From GCA-016699445 sp964555055 (GTDB lineage: Bacteria; UBA10199; JACPAL01; GCA-016699445): a DNA stretch of 64,000 nt. How positions within the stretch are numbered: position 1 is the first letter of the stretch; the number at the start of each line of letters is the position of its first letter. Location of the stretch: NCBI GenBank assembly GCA_964555055.1, contig CAZKQW010000009.1, forward strand, positions 67,353 to 131,352. Direction: 5' to 3'. Below the pieces are notes generated by a model. The model worked only from the letters and a program-made list of their open reading frames with translations. It was not told where the DNA came from and searched no databases. A program made the position numbers and the translations under genes. Positions 25,839-34,268 of the stretch are shown in pieces.

Positions 25839-26395
25839 ACTCCGCCGCTAAAGGAGCGGAAAAAGCCGACCTTCGACAGTTCTACCGAAACTCCGGAGTC
25901 ATCTACCTGCAGGTGTATCCCAAGAGCGAAAGCATTCTAGAAACCCAGGAAATGCCCATGGAATTGGACTCTGTGGCCCTGCGTCTCATGAGCCTTAAGA
26001 ATCAACTCCATTACCATAATCCCGAACACAGCGCGCCCGTCCAGGAATTGGTCACCATCGTCGAGGAGCTCTATCAAAATTGCCTCAAACCGGAACACAA
26101 AAGAGCTCCCAAGTATAAGAAGCAGGCCGTGGTGATCAGCGGATCCGGGATGGATTTTTTGTCCGAAAAGAGCTACCCGCCGGGGCTCGAGTTGACGTGC
26201 CACATCGCTTTTCCCGAATACCCCTATACGATGATCGAAGTGGGGGCCAAGGTCGTGAAATGCGAAGAGTTGCCCGACCATCGTCGCTATAAGACCGCCG
26301 TGAGTTTCCACCGGATTTCCGAGCGCATCCGGGATCACATCATCCAGTTCGTCAATTCTCTGACGCGTCAGCAGAGGACCAAGGACTTAAAATAA
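25835..26395 (+). CDS. PilZ-like domain protein
   Basis: A 186-residue protein whose C-terminal half (about 85-175) looks like a PilZ domain, the c-di-GMP-binding fold: VVISGSGMDFLSEKSYPPGL, LTCHIAFPEYPYTMIEVGAK and VSFHRISERIRDHIIQFVNS. The classical upstream RxxxR motif is not evident; KYKKQ stands where it would be, and the D/NxSxxG motif is only partly kept (ISGSGMD). So it may bind c-di-GMP weakly or not at all. The N-terminal half (about 1-80) is an unrecognised region. ATG overlaps the previous stop by 4 bases, making it the last gene of the fliD operon, and it converges without a gap with the next gene. Confidence 0.7.
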   Translation: MNSAAKGAEKADLRQFYRNSGVIYLQVYPKSESILETQEMPMELDSVALRLMSLKNQLHYHNPEHSAPVQELVTIVEELYQNCLKPEHKRAPKYKKQAVVISGSGMDFLSEKSYPPGLELTCHIAFPEYPYTMIEVGAKVVKCEELPDHRRYKTAVSFHRISERIRDHIIQFVNSLTRQQRTKDLK

Positions 26396-27529
26396 TCAAT
26401 TTAAGTGTTCGATCTTCTCCAGAAGGAGGCGAGGGTCCTCAAGGGAGACGTCGGGATCGAATGTCACGATCGGTGTGGACACGTTGCGCAATTGGTCTTT
26501 TCTATCGGCATCGGTCACGATGAGGTCGAATTTCCCCGAAAAAGGCAGTTTCTTCATTTCCTCGGGCGACATGACCATGGTGATTCGATGTCCGTGGGAG
26601 AGGAGAAGGCTTCCGATTTCACTCAATTCCGCCACATCCATGCTGCCGGACGGGATCAGGAGGATATTCAAGCGAGCTTCTTCCTCGCGCAGCGAGTGTT
26701 TCGTGATCAGGTCCGAAAAACTCCTGGAACGAGGCGACTGAACCACTTGTTTGACAGCCTCCCATAAGTCGATGGGTTGGAGTGGGTAGCTTAAATAGGA
26801 TTGTATGCCTAATTCACGGCACTGGGCGGCGTCGCCGCGTTGAGGATGCGACGATACCAGAACAATGGGTGTTTTAGGGGCTTTTTTCCGGATCTTGCGG
26901 GTGACGTCGAAGCCCGAAAGCTTGCCCACACGATCCGTGATGAAGATCATGTCATGGTCCGGAAGCTCATCGGGAATTTCCGTCAATACTTTCAAAGGCA
27001 TCTTCCAAGATTCGAGAATGGCGGTAAGGCTAGAATAAAGGGCGGGAGTCGTGAAGACCAAGCAGCTTAAGTGATGCAGATCCACCGCATAGGGCGATGA
27101 CAAGGCGGAAGCATCGGTAAAAAGATCGACGTCGAAGATGAAGCTGCAGTGGTCGTTCACCCAAGTTTCTTCGGTCCCGGAAGCGTCGGCCAGAATTTCG
27201 AAGACAAAAGTCAGCGTCGCTTGTTCGTTGCCGCGTTCATCCCTCTTTTTTTCCATTTGGATTCCCGCATGGATGATTTCATCCGCGCTTGTTTCCAAGG
27301 CTTTTTTCAAAAAAGCGGAAAATTTTTTTGAAAGACGGTTACGGAGGTTTTGAGGATCTCCGGTCAGCGTATCCGGGATATGGACGGGAATGTCGAAATG
27401 CAGGATGAGGCTACGCGCTTCGCAAGCTTCCGTGAACGATTTGATTAATGGTTTCAGCGCCTGCCTAAGGCTGAAGTTGACCCGATCTTTGGAGCGATTG
27501 TCACGCTTCTGCGTTGATTTCGCAGTCAT
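26396..27529 (-). CDS. Degenerate histidine-kinase/receiver protein
   Basis: A 377-residue protein whose N-terminal 60 residues resemble the segment that links the phospho-acceptor helices to the ATPase domain of hybrid kinases (FSLRQALKPLIKSFTEACEA, then LILHFDIPVHIPDTLTGDPQNLR). The expected N-box (LxNLxxNAIKFT) is replaced by SKKFSAFLKKALE, and no G-boxes are present. Two receiver-like domains follow: about 155-270 (MIFITDRVGKLSGFDVTRKI, then PIVLVSSHPQRGDAAQ and YLSYPLQP) and a second about 285-375 (LNILLIPSG to FDLIVTDADR). It starts inside the end of the activator gene (29-base overlap), which suggests co-translation. It probably regulates by binding, not by catalysis. Confidence 0.6.
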   Translation of the reverse strand: MTAKSTQKRDNRSKDRVNFSLRQALKPLIKSFTEACEARSLILHFDIPVHIPDTLTGDPQNLRNRLSKKFSAFLKKALETSADEIIHAGIQMEKKRDERGNEQATLTFVFEILADASGTEETWVNDHCSFIFDVDLFTDASALSSPYAVDLHHLSCLVFTTPALYSSLTAILESWKMPLKVLTEIPDELPDHDMIFITDRVGKLSGFDVTRKIRKKAPKTPIVLVSSHPQRGDAAQCRELGIQSYLSYPLQPIDLWEAVKQVVQSPRSRSFSDLITKHSLREEEARLNILLIPSGSMDVAELSEIGSLLLSHGHRITMVMSPEEMKKLPFSGKFDLIVTDADRKDQLRNVSTPIVTFDPDVSLEDPRLLLEKIEHLN

Positions 27530-28985
27530 CGACTTCTCCTTCGTTAGTGTCCGTGAAGCGGTCGGATTCCAGGAAGCCCTCTTCTCGGTACAGTTTCAAT
27601 TTGTTGCGAAGCGTGCGTACGCTGATTCCTAGGGACAGCGAAGCCCGCACGCGGTTCCCGTTATGCATTTCGAGTACTTTGCAGATCATCTGTCTTTCGA
27701 CGTCCTTGATGGTTCCGAAAGGAATGGGCGCGACGGCCGGATTACTGGGAAGGAAAAGAGAGTCGCCGTTCTCCAAGGAGGTCGGAGTCAGTGATCCGTA
27801 AAAAGAATGCGGAGGTTCTGATTGGAAGGTATTCGTGTCGACATCATCGAAGAAGACTCGGGTAATTTCCCGCTCATGGGTCATGTAAAAGGTTCGCAAT
27901 AGGATATTCTCCATTTCCCGGATATTCCCAGGCCATGGGTAATTTTTGAGTTGCTGAATTGCTTGGTTGGACAAGGTTAAGCGTCGGTTCCCGTGCTCCT
28001 TCCCGATACGGTCGACGATGAGCGTCGCTAGGACGGGTATGTCCTCCGGACGCTCCCGTAAAGGGGGGATCTTCACGTTGATCACGTTGAGCCGATAGTA
28101 AAGGTCCTCGCGAAATTTCTTTTCTTTGATCCAATCCCGTAAGTCGCGGTTAGTCGTCGCGATGATGCGTACGTCCAGACACACCTTTTCATTGCCCCCG
28201 ATGCGGTAAAACTCTTTCTCTTGAAGGACGCGCAATAGCTTGGATTGCAGGGCTATGTCCATTTCGCTGATTTCGTCGAGAAGCAACGTGCCTTTCTGGG
28301 CGAGTTCGAATTTTCCGATATGACGTTGCAGGGAGCCCGTGTAGGCGCCCCGCTCGGCCCCGAAGAGCTCGGATTCCAGGAGGTTTGCCGGTATGGATGC
28401 GCAATTAATGCCGACGAAGCGGTTATGGCGTCGTTTCGAAAGTTGATGCAGGCGTTTGGCGTAGGCTTCCTTGCCCACCCCCGATTCCCCGGACACGAGA
28501 ATGGTGATATCGCTGTCGGCCACGTTCCTCAAAAATCCGATGGCCTTGTTCATCAATGGGTTTGTTTTAGCGCTTGGTAAGAGCTCCATACTGAAGAAGC
28601 GCGTGGGCTCTTCGGCTCTTTTTTCCACAACGGCAGGTGCCGCAATCATCCGATCCACAAGCTCGAAGAGCTGTTCCTCGGTGAAAGGCTTGGTGAGCGA
28701 TTCGAGAGGGCTTTTATGGGAAATGGAATCTTCCCGTATTTGATCCTTGAATGAAGTCAGTATGATGGGAAGTTTCGGATGGGAACGAGCGATATCCTCT
28801 AAAAAAACGGAAATTTTATCCGTTAGTAAGGAATAGTCGAGGATGAGGAGGTCAGCGTGTTGTTGCAGGAGGATTTCCAAACCCGTCAGGTCGCTGGCTT
28901 TCAACAAGTCATGAGTGGATTTCTCCAGCGACGACAGAATGAGCTTGCGGATAGCCTTTTGGCTTTCGGCGATGATGATTCTCAT
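27501..28985 (-). CDS. FlrC/FlgR-type sigma-54 flagellar activator
   Basis: An NtrC-family activator that would open sigma-54 promoters such as those in front of flgB, fliM and flgF. The 494 residues contain a receiver domain (1-118, phospho-Asp D50 in LLILDYSLL, K99 in TKPF, acidic pocket reduced to E7), an AAA+ domain (about 138-375; Walker A SGESGVGKE at 165-173, GAYTGS at 213-218 in place of canonical GAFTGA, Walker B TLLLDEIS at 233-240, arginine finger region FREDLYYRLN) and a C-terminal Fis-type helix-turn-helix (NRVRASLSLGISVRTLRNKL). A single flagellar activator is encoded here. The start codon is preceded by T and a run of 12 G. Confidence 0.9.
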   Translation of the reverse strand: MRIIIAESQKAIRKLILSSLEKSTHDLLKASDLTGLEILLQQHADLLILDYSLLTDKISVFLEDIARSHPKLPIILTSFKDQIREDSISHKSPLESLTKPFTEEQLFELVDRMIAAPAVVEKRAEEPTRFFSMELLPSAKTNPLMNKAIGFLRNVADSDITILVSGESGVGKEAYAKRLHQLSKRRHNRFVGINCASIPANLLESELFGAERGAYTGSLQRHIGKFELAQKGTLLLDEISEMDIALQSKLLRVLQEKEFYRIGGNEKVCLDVRIIATTNRDLRDWIKEKKFREDLYYRLNVINVKIPPLRERPEDIPVLATLIVDRIGKEHGNRRLTLSNQAIQQLKNYPWPGNIREMENILLRTFYMTHEREITRVFFDDVDTNTFQSEPPHSFYGSLTPTSLENGDSLFLPSNPAVAPIPFGTIKDVERQMICKVLEMHNGNRVRASLSLGISVRTLRNKLKLYREEGFLESDRFTDTNEGEVDDCEINAEA

Positions 28986-28986
28986 A

Positions 28987-28998
28987 CCCCCCCCCCCC
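28987..28998 (-). repeat. Poly-G tract (12 G) at the ribosome-binding site of the activator
   Basis: On the minus strand, 12 consecutive G end one base before the activator ATG. The tract occupies exactly the place of the Shine-Dalgarno sequence, and there is no other purine-rich site nearby. Runs of this length often slip during replication, so the length may vary between cells and could change translation or transcription of the activator. Confidence 0.85.
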
Positions 28999-29030
28999 TA
29001 ACCTTGAGCGAAACGGACGCGACCGCCTCG

Positions 29031-31286
29031 CTAATTAGAAATCAAATCGGCGCGAGCGAAAAGATCCAATGTTTCGGCGTATAAATTGGCGAACCCGGGA
29101 GGAAGCTCCCCATAATCTCCCTGATAGGTCTGCCACATTTGAAGCGCGAAATCAGAGCCTTTATTCTTGCGATAAGCGTCGACAACGAGAAACAGCGTGT
29201 CGAGAGGAGGTTTTACGTCGGGCAATACTTTCGTGACTCTTTCGAAGGTGCGTATTGCGTTCTCAAAATCTTCTTTGGCCGCCAGGATATTTATTTTTTC
29301 GAACAAACCCTGCATCAAGATGTCCCCCCGAACATCCGAAGTGGCCTGAGGGTTCTTCAAACGTTCGGCGAGTATAGCATCAACTTCTCCGAAATGTGTA
29401 ATGAAATTTTCCGCATCCTCGAATTTTTTCCCCTTTCGAGCGCAAATGGCTCCTTGAAGGGAAAAATCCAAAAGTTTACTGGCCGTTATCGGCATCTTGA
29501 AGACTTCATTGAAATCATCACTACAACGGTCAAAATGCCCTTCAGACCGATCGATATCCGCTTTCATCAAGTAATAATGTTGAAGATCTTCCGGAAAAAG
29601 TCCGTCGGATTGAACGAGTTGAAAAGCCGATTTCATCAGATCGAATTCACCGATGTCGGAATAGGCTTGGACTAGCTCTAGAGCATATAGGTTCGCGATT
29701 TCAGGTGTGATTTCATCCTGAAAGTACACTTTTTGGAGTAAGCGGACCGCTGAAAAAGGCAGATCCTTCCGTAAGTAGGCGCGTGCGGCCCAAAGAAGGA
29801 TGTCGTATTTACGGGGAGCATTTTGGATGAAGCCGTCGAAGAAATGGACGAGCTTCAGATAGTCGAATTCATGCCGTCCCCGTACGTACCGAGGTCCCTC
29901 CTCGGAAAGGAAAAGCGATACGGCTTGGGTCATGAGTGGGATCCATGGGCTATGATTGCGACGGATGGCTTCGCTTTGGCTCAAGGTGAGAAGGCTGTCC
30001 AAAGCTTCGGCCCGTTGTCCGTTCGACCATTGAGCGATGGCGAGGGTGTAAAGGATTTCGTCGCGAAACCAATCAGGGATCGCCGTTTGAAGCCTTTTTT
30101 GGAGCTTCGATGTCAAAGCGTCCCTATGAGACGTGCTGCCAGAAATGGTGGCTAACCTTAGGGACATCAATTCAGCGGTAAGTCCGGTCATGCGCCGCCA
30201 GTCGGTCTGCGGACTACTCGGTTTTAAGATCAATCGTTCCAAGGCGGCGATGGCTTTCGCGTAGTCTTTCGTCTTCAAGACATCGCATTCGATCTCCCTA
30301 AGACGAATTTCGGGAAATTTCCGCTGGCCTGTGTAGGTATCGATGAAAAAATTGAATTGGCTCATAGCCTCATCGCAACGGCCCGTTTGAAAGAGTGACT
30401 CGGCGTAATAAAGTCTTGATATTTGGGCCGCCTCGGAGTCCGGAGGTTCCAGGATCTCCGCGATCCTTCCGTACCACTGGACGACGTCCTCGTACTTGTC
30501 TTGCCAAAAAAGACTATCCGCGTAGCGCAGGGAGACATCCCGGGGTATCTGCTCCATGGTGATCTTAAAAGCTTGCTGCCAAAGAAAGCTCTCCGTTCGA
30601 CCCATGAGCCCCCGGCGGTAATAGGCCTCCATGATCGCCGATCGGAAAGCTCCGCCCCATTCCGGGGAATCACCCCAGTAGGCGAGCTGTCTTTGGGCCA
30701 GATCGAAAAAGTCATCATAGTCCCCATGCTCTTTGGCTTGTTCGAGGAGAATTAAAGCCAAATGATAGCTGGCGCGGACCGTGTAAGGGCTGTCGGGATA
30801 GCGGTTGATGAGGTTCGCTAAATAACGTCGTCCCTCGATGAGACGACCTTCATAAGCCCAATCCTGTCCGGCATGGATCGCAACAGCTGCCATCAAGTCG
30901 CCGATCAGGAACTTTCTTTGGATCTTGAGGACGCTGTTTTCTGCGGTGAAATCATCGTCTCGCTGCAGCTTGTCGATTAGATCGCTGTAAACGCTTAATT
31001 CCATGTCATCGAGGGAAACGTTCAAGAGAGGAATTTCGGTAAGTCCGAAATCGGCAGCTTGGAAGGGTGCCGGCAAAAAAGGTAGCGTGCGCTCCGCTTT
31101 AGGGAATGTTCGATCCAAGTAGGCTTCCTTCGAAGGGGAGATCAGGGGTAGGAGTTGGTCAAAATCTAGGGATTTGTTCGACGCTTGGGGAATAGGTTGG
31201 AGGGTGATGTAGCGCTCAGCGTACAGCGGTGGGGCGATCCAGGCTAATCCCCAAAAAAAAAGCGATAAAATGCTTAATTTACGCAT
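29031..31286 (-). CDS. Large secreted TPR-type repeat protein
   Basis: A 751-residue protein with a signal peptide (1-23, ILSLFFWGLAWIAPPLYA) and long stretches of helical repeats that look like degenerate tetratricopeptide repeats (YLANLINRYPDSPYTVRASY; YYAESLFQTGRCDEAMSQFN; NAIRTFERVTKVLPD). I expect a periplasmic or outer-membrane-associated scaffold. It overlaps the transglycosylase gene by 8 bases, so the two are co-transcribed and both lie next to the rod genes, which hints at a role in passage of the rod through the cell wall. No enzymatic motif is visible. Confidence 0.72.
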   Translation of the reverse strand: MRKLSILSLFFWGLAWIAPPLYAERYITLQPIPQASNKSLDFDQLLPLISPSKEAYLDRTFPKAERTLPFLPAPFQAADFGLTEIPLLNVSLDDMELSVYSDLIDKLQRDDDFTAENSVLKIQRKFLIGDLMAAVAIHAGQDWAYEGRLIEGRRYLANLINRYPDSPYTVRASYHLALILLEQAKEHGDYDDFFDLAQRQLAYWGDSPEWGGAFRSAIMEAYYRRGLMGRTESFLWQQAFKITMEQIPRDVSLRYADSLFWQDKYEDVVQWYGRIAEILEPPDSEAAQISRLYYAESLFQTGRCDEAMSQFNFFIDTYTGQRKFPEIRLREIECDVLKTKDYAKAIAALERLILKPSSPQTDWRRMTGLTAELMSLRLATISGSTSHRDALTSKLQKRLQTAIPDWFRDEILYTLAIAQWSNGQRAEALDSLLTLSQSEAIRRNHSPWIPLMTQAVSLFLSEEGPRYVRGRHEFDYLKLVHFFDGFIQNAPRKYDILLWAARAYLRKDLPFSAVRLLQKVYFQDEITPEIANLYALELVQAYSDIGEFDLMKSAFQLVQSDGLFPEDLQHYYLMKADIDRSEGHFDRCSDDFNEVFKMPITASKLLDFSLQGAICARKGKKFEDAENFITHFGEVDAILAERLKNPQATSDVRGDILMQGLFEKINILAAKEDFENAIRTFERVTKVLPDVKPPLDTLFLVVDAYRKNKGSDFALQMWQTYQGDYGELPPGFANLYAETLDLFARADLISN

Positions 31287-31980
31287 TTTCGTAGTTCTTC
31301 AGTATTTTTTTTACGTAATTTTGGGTCTCACGGTAAGGGGGCACTCCCTGGTATTTCGCGACGTTTCCGGGCCCCGCATTGTAAGCGGCGAGGGCGTAGG
31401 TCACGTTATGGTCAAAGCGGTCGAGCATTTGACGGAAATAACGGACACCTCCTTCCAAGTTTTGAGCCGGATCGAAGACGTTCGACACCCCTAAGTCCTT
31501 GGCGGTTCCGGGCATCAGCTGCATGAGTCCCTTGGCGCCCGCCGGCGAAACGGCATTGGGATCGAACCCGGATTCCGCTTGGACGATGCTTTGGATGAGG
31601 CTTTCGGGCACATCGTATTTTCGGCTTTTTTCTCGGATCAAATCCTGGATCCACCCGCCAGCGGTTGCGGGAGCCTTATCACTTTTCTCGGATACCGACG
31701 GAGAAGGTTTGTCGAAGCGTTGTTGGTAAATAGAGGGCGCTCCGCTCCCTTGTGACGACTCTTGAGGGGACGTCGCAGGGCGATGGGCGGATTGGACGGG
31801 CAGCGCTTGGGCCCAGTAGTCTTTTAAGGTCATGGGTAAAGCCATGGGTCTGAAAGCTGTCATAGTCGGTGGATTCAGCAAGGACGGTGCCACGGAAATA
31901 AGGGAAAATTTTGCCGCATTCTCCTGGTCTTGGCTTTGCAAATGCTCGGGATTGAGGGGGAAGACTATCATGCCCGGCAT
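31279..31980 (-). CDS. Lytic transglycosylase (SLT domain), flagellar context
   Basis: A Slt-type lytic transglycosylase cleaves peptidoglycan. The C-terminal 125 residues form the SLT domain: KYDVPESLIQSIVQAESGFD with catalytic Glu at about 136, NAVSPAGAKGLMQLMPGTA, NLEGGVRYFRQMLDRF and ALAAYNAGPGNVAKY, all canonical. The first 105 residues are low complexity, with no Sec signal peptide, which suggests export through the flagellar apparatus or a different start. The start is uncertain because the longest frame overlaps the divergent flgF start by 11 bases and lacks a ribosome-binding site; Met 40 or Met 46 are alternatives. It may supply the muramidase activity missing from the short FlgJ. 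Confidence 0.85.
   Translation of the reverse strand: MPGMIVFPLNPEHLQSQDQENAAKFSLISVAPSLLNPPTMTAFRPMALPMTLKDYWAQALPVQSAHRPATSPQESSQGSGAPSIYQQRFDKPSPSVSEKSDKAPATAGGWIQDLIREKSRKYDVPESLIQSIVQAESGFDPNAVSPAGAKGLMQLMPGTAKDLGVSNVFDPAQNLEGGVRYFRQMLDRFDHNVTYALAAYNAGPGNVAKYQGVPPYRETQNYVKKILKNYENA
31925..31939 (+). promoter_or_regulatory. Probable sigma-54 promoter of the flgF operon
   Basis: TGGTCTT, four bases, TTGC: the invariant GG and GC are spaced by exactly 10 bases and TGG and TTGC are intact, but the CAC of the -24 box is not. The predicted start near 31951 leaves a 19-base leader that includes the TTGAGGGGGA ribosome-binding site of flgF. It lies within the coding region of the divergent transglycosylase gene. 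Confidence 0.5.
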
Positions 31981-32692
31981 CGATCAGGTCGTCACAGCGA
32001 TTCGATTGAAAGACAAGCAAGTGGATCTTATTGCCCACAATATATCCAATGCGAACACGTCGGGTTTCAAGGAACAACGCATCGCCTACGATCAAGTGCC
32101 CAATCCGGATAATTCCAACCTGACTCTACCCGCGTCCGCCCGCACGGAAGCGACCGTTTATTTAAATTTTAATCAAGGAGAGTTGATCCACACCGATAAT
32201 GTTTTGGATGTGGCCATCGAGGGTAACGGATTCATGGAAATACAGACGGCCAATGGTCCCGTCTATACGCGTAATGGGGCCCTCGTCCTCGATCAGGAAG
32301 GCTACTTGGTGACTGCCGAAGGGAAACGTATCTCGGGCCGAAGCGGCAATATTCGTCTGAACGGGCAGGGAAACGTCTCTATCTCTTCTAGCGGGGAAGT
32401 GACTCAGGGAGGCACCAGTCGAGGTACGCTGAAAATCGTCGACTTCGCGGATAAAAGGCTTTTGGAGCCCGTCGGAGCGAGTTGTTATAAACCCATGGCC
32501 GGAGCCGTCTCCAGTGTCGTGACGTCGCCCCATGTGCTTCAAGGAAGTCTCGAGATGTCGAATGTCAGTGTGCTTTCCAACATCGTTCAGCTGATCGATG
32601 CTTCCAAACAGTTCCAAGCTTACCAAAAAATATTGAACGATCAATCAAGGCTCGACCGTGAAGCGGTCGGAACGCTGGGCCGTTTGGCCTAA
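31970..32692 (+). CDS. flgF: FlgF, proximal rod protein
   Basis: FlgF is a rod protein. From ATG 31970 it has 240 residues, with the rod motif (AIRLKDKQVDLIAHNISNAN, then TSGFKEQRIAY), the flagellar hook-basal-body core (LDVAIEGNGFMEIQTANGPV, YTRNGALVLDQEGYLVTAEG) and the C-terminal motif (VLQGSLEMSNVSVLSNIVQL). The start was chosen because of AGGGGGA 8 bases upstream; a longer frame from 31832 lacks any FlgF similarity in its extra 46 residues. Ten bases separate it from flgG. Confidence 0.92.
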   Translation: MPGIDQVVTAIRLKDKQVDLIAHNISNANTSGFKEQRIAYDQVPNPDNSNLTLPASARTEATVYLNFNQGELIHTDNVLDVAIEGNGFMEIQTANGPVYTRNGALVLDQEGYLVTAEGKRISGRSGNIRLNGQGNVSISSSGEVTQGGTSRGTLKIVDFADKRLLEPVGASCYKPMAGAVSSVVTSPHVLQGSLEMSNVSVLSNIVQLIDASKQFQAYQKILNDQSRLDREAVGTLGRLA

Positions 32693-32702
32693 AGGAGTTA
32701 TT

Positions 32703-33494
32703 ATGTCATTACGAGCCCTCTACGCGGCGGCAACGGGAATGGAAGCCCAGGAAACTCGGGTTGGTAATATCGCCAACAACCTCTCCAACATCAATACCAC
32801 CGGTTATAAGGCATCTCGGGAGAACTTCGAGGATTTGATGTACGATCAGATGTTGACTCCGGGAGCCAGCGCTGGTGCCGGTCGCGTAGCCCCTGTCGGT
32901 ATTCAGGTAGGCCATGGCTCGAGACTCGTGGCCGTTTACAAACACTTCAGTCAAGGGGAGTTGAGTCAGACATCGCGTGAACTCGATATCGCCATAGAAG
33001 GCAACGGGTTCCTCGAGGTCTTGCTCGATGATGGCAGCAGCGCTTATACCCGGGATGGCAGTATGAAGTTGAACGAGGACGGTAATCTCGTGACAAGTTC
33101 AGGTTTCGTAATCCAACCTACTTTGACCATCCCCATCGAGGCGAAATCAGTTTCCATAGGCTCAGATGGTACGGTTACGGCGGAAATTCCAGGACAAGCG
33201 ACTCCCGAGGAGGTCGGGCAACTTCAAATCTCCATTTTTCAAAACCCGTCGGGCCTGAAAGCGATCGGCAAGAATCTCTATCAAGAGACGGCGGCTTCGG
33301 GCTCTCCAAGCGCGTCGAATCCAGGAGAGAGTGGAGCCGGGACCGTCAGTCAGGGTTTCGTCGAGAACTCCAACGTGAACATTTCTGAGGAATTGGTAAG
33401 CATGATCGTGGCCCAACGCACCTATGAGGCGAATTCTCGGGTCCTATCGGCCACGAGCGATATGATGAAGGCGGCTTCCGGAGTGGGTGCCTAG
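32703..33494 (+). CDS. flgG: FlgG, distal rod protein
   Basis: FlgG forms the distal rod. The 263 residues show the canonical ends (SLRALYAAATGMEAQETRVG, then NIANNLSNINTTGYKASREN; VEN SNVNISEELVSMIVAQ at the C-terminus and TYEANSRVLSATSDMMKAAS) and the core LDIAIEGNGFLEVLLDDGSS. ATG 32703 is preceded by AAAGGAG, a strong ribosome-binding site, and the longer frame starting at 32658 lies within the end of flgF. Length is normal. Confidence 0.97.
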   Translation: MSLRALYAAATGMEAQETRVGNIANNLSNINTTGYKASRENFEDLMYDQMLTPGASAGAGRVAPVGIQVGHGSRLVAVYKHFSQGELSQTSRELDIAIEGNGFLEVLLDDGSSAYTRDGSMKLNEDGNLVTSSGFVIQPTLTIPIEAKSVSIGSDGTVTAEIPGQATPEEVGQLQISIFQNPSGLKAIGKNLYQETAASGSPSASNPGESGAGTVSQGFVENSNVNISEELVSMIVAQRTYEANSRVLSATSDMMKAASGVGA

Positions 33495-34268
33495 ATGAAA
33501 ATCGCAAAGATTTTACTCGTTCTTATTTTCTTGTGCGCCGTTGCGGACGCCTCTCCGGACGTGACCCGAGATCCGGATCTTATGGTTTTAGCATTCCAGC
33601 CTCAAGTCATCCGACATTCCGATTCTTTAAAAGTCGGGGATGTGCTCCAAAAAGAGAAGACATCGCCGCAAATCGTAGAACGCTTTTCAAACGTGGGTCT
33701 GGAGGGTATCGGGGGGGGGACCCTCCAGGCTTCCCGCGTTTTGGCGATTCTAGGTCGTGAAGGTTTGGATTTAGATTCGATCTCCTTGGTACCTCCCACT
33801 CAAATTCAGATTTTTACGGAAAAAGCGCCCGAAAATTCAGAGACGAATCGGACACAACAGGATCCTATAAAGGTCAAAAAAACAGTTTCCATCCTGGTCG
33901 CGAAGCGGGATTTGGCCGCAGGAGATGTAGTGTTGCCGGAGGATTTCGAAGAAGCGCATCTCGAGACCGAATCCGTTGAGGATTTCATCTCTAGTTTATC
34001 GACGCTTGCCGGGAAAAGGATAACGTTGACCCGTGATCTCCGATTGGGTGGCGCTTTAAGGAACGGAGATTTCGAGTCCGTAGCGAACCCTAAAAAAGGC
34101 GATATGGTGACGATCAGCGTCCTGAGCAAAGAGTTCCAGATCCAAACTTCGGGCCGCGTGAAGGAAATTCAGGAAAACGGCAATCGAGTCTTGGTGGAGA
34201 ATTTAGACTCAAAAAAAGAAGTATGGGGCAAGGCGGTGAACGAGCGTGAGGTTCAAATTGTCTTTTGA
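33495..34268 (+). CDS. flgA: FlgA, P-ring assembly chaperone
   Basis: FlgA is the periplasmic chaperone for P-ring formation by FlgI. The 257-residue protein has a signal peptide (1-19, AKILLVLIFLCAVADA), a middle region, and a SAF domain (about 125-250; VSILVAKRDLAAGDVVLPED, then LAGKRITLTRDLRLGGALR and the KKGDMVTISVLSKEFQIQTS end with GRVKEIQENGNRVLVENLDS). It follows flgG with no gap and overlaps flgH by 23 bases. The coding sequence contains a run of nine G (33711-33719) that encodes IGGG and could cause a frameshift if its length changed. Confidence 0.92.
   Translation: MKIAKILLVLIFLCAVADASPDVTRDPDLMVLAFQPQVIRHSDSLKVGDVLQKEKTSPQIVERFSNVGLEGIGGGTLQASRVLAILGREGLDLDSISLVPPTQIQIFTEKAPENSETNRTQQDPIKVKKTVSILVAKRDLAAGDVVLPEDFEEAHLETESVEDFISSLSTLAGKRITLTRDLRLGGALRNGDFESVANPKKGDMVTISVLSKEFQIQTSGRVKEIQENGNRVLVENLDSKKEVWGKAVNEREVQIVF
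33711..33719 (+). repeat. Poly-G tract (9 G) within flgA
   Basis: Nine consecutive G encode Gly-Gly-Gly inside flgA, about 73 codons into the gene. Gain or loss of one base would end the reading frame early and remove the SAF domain. It is the second homopolymeric G tract found in the flagellar genes of this window. Confidence 0.8.
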
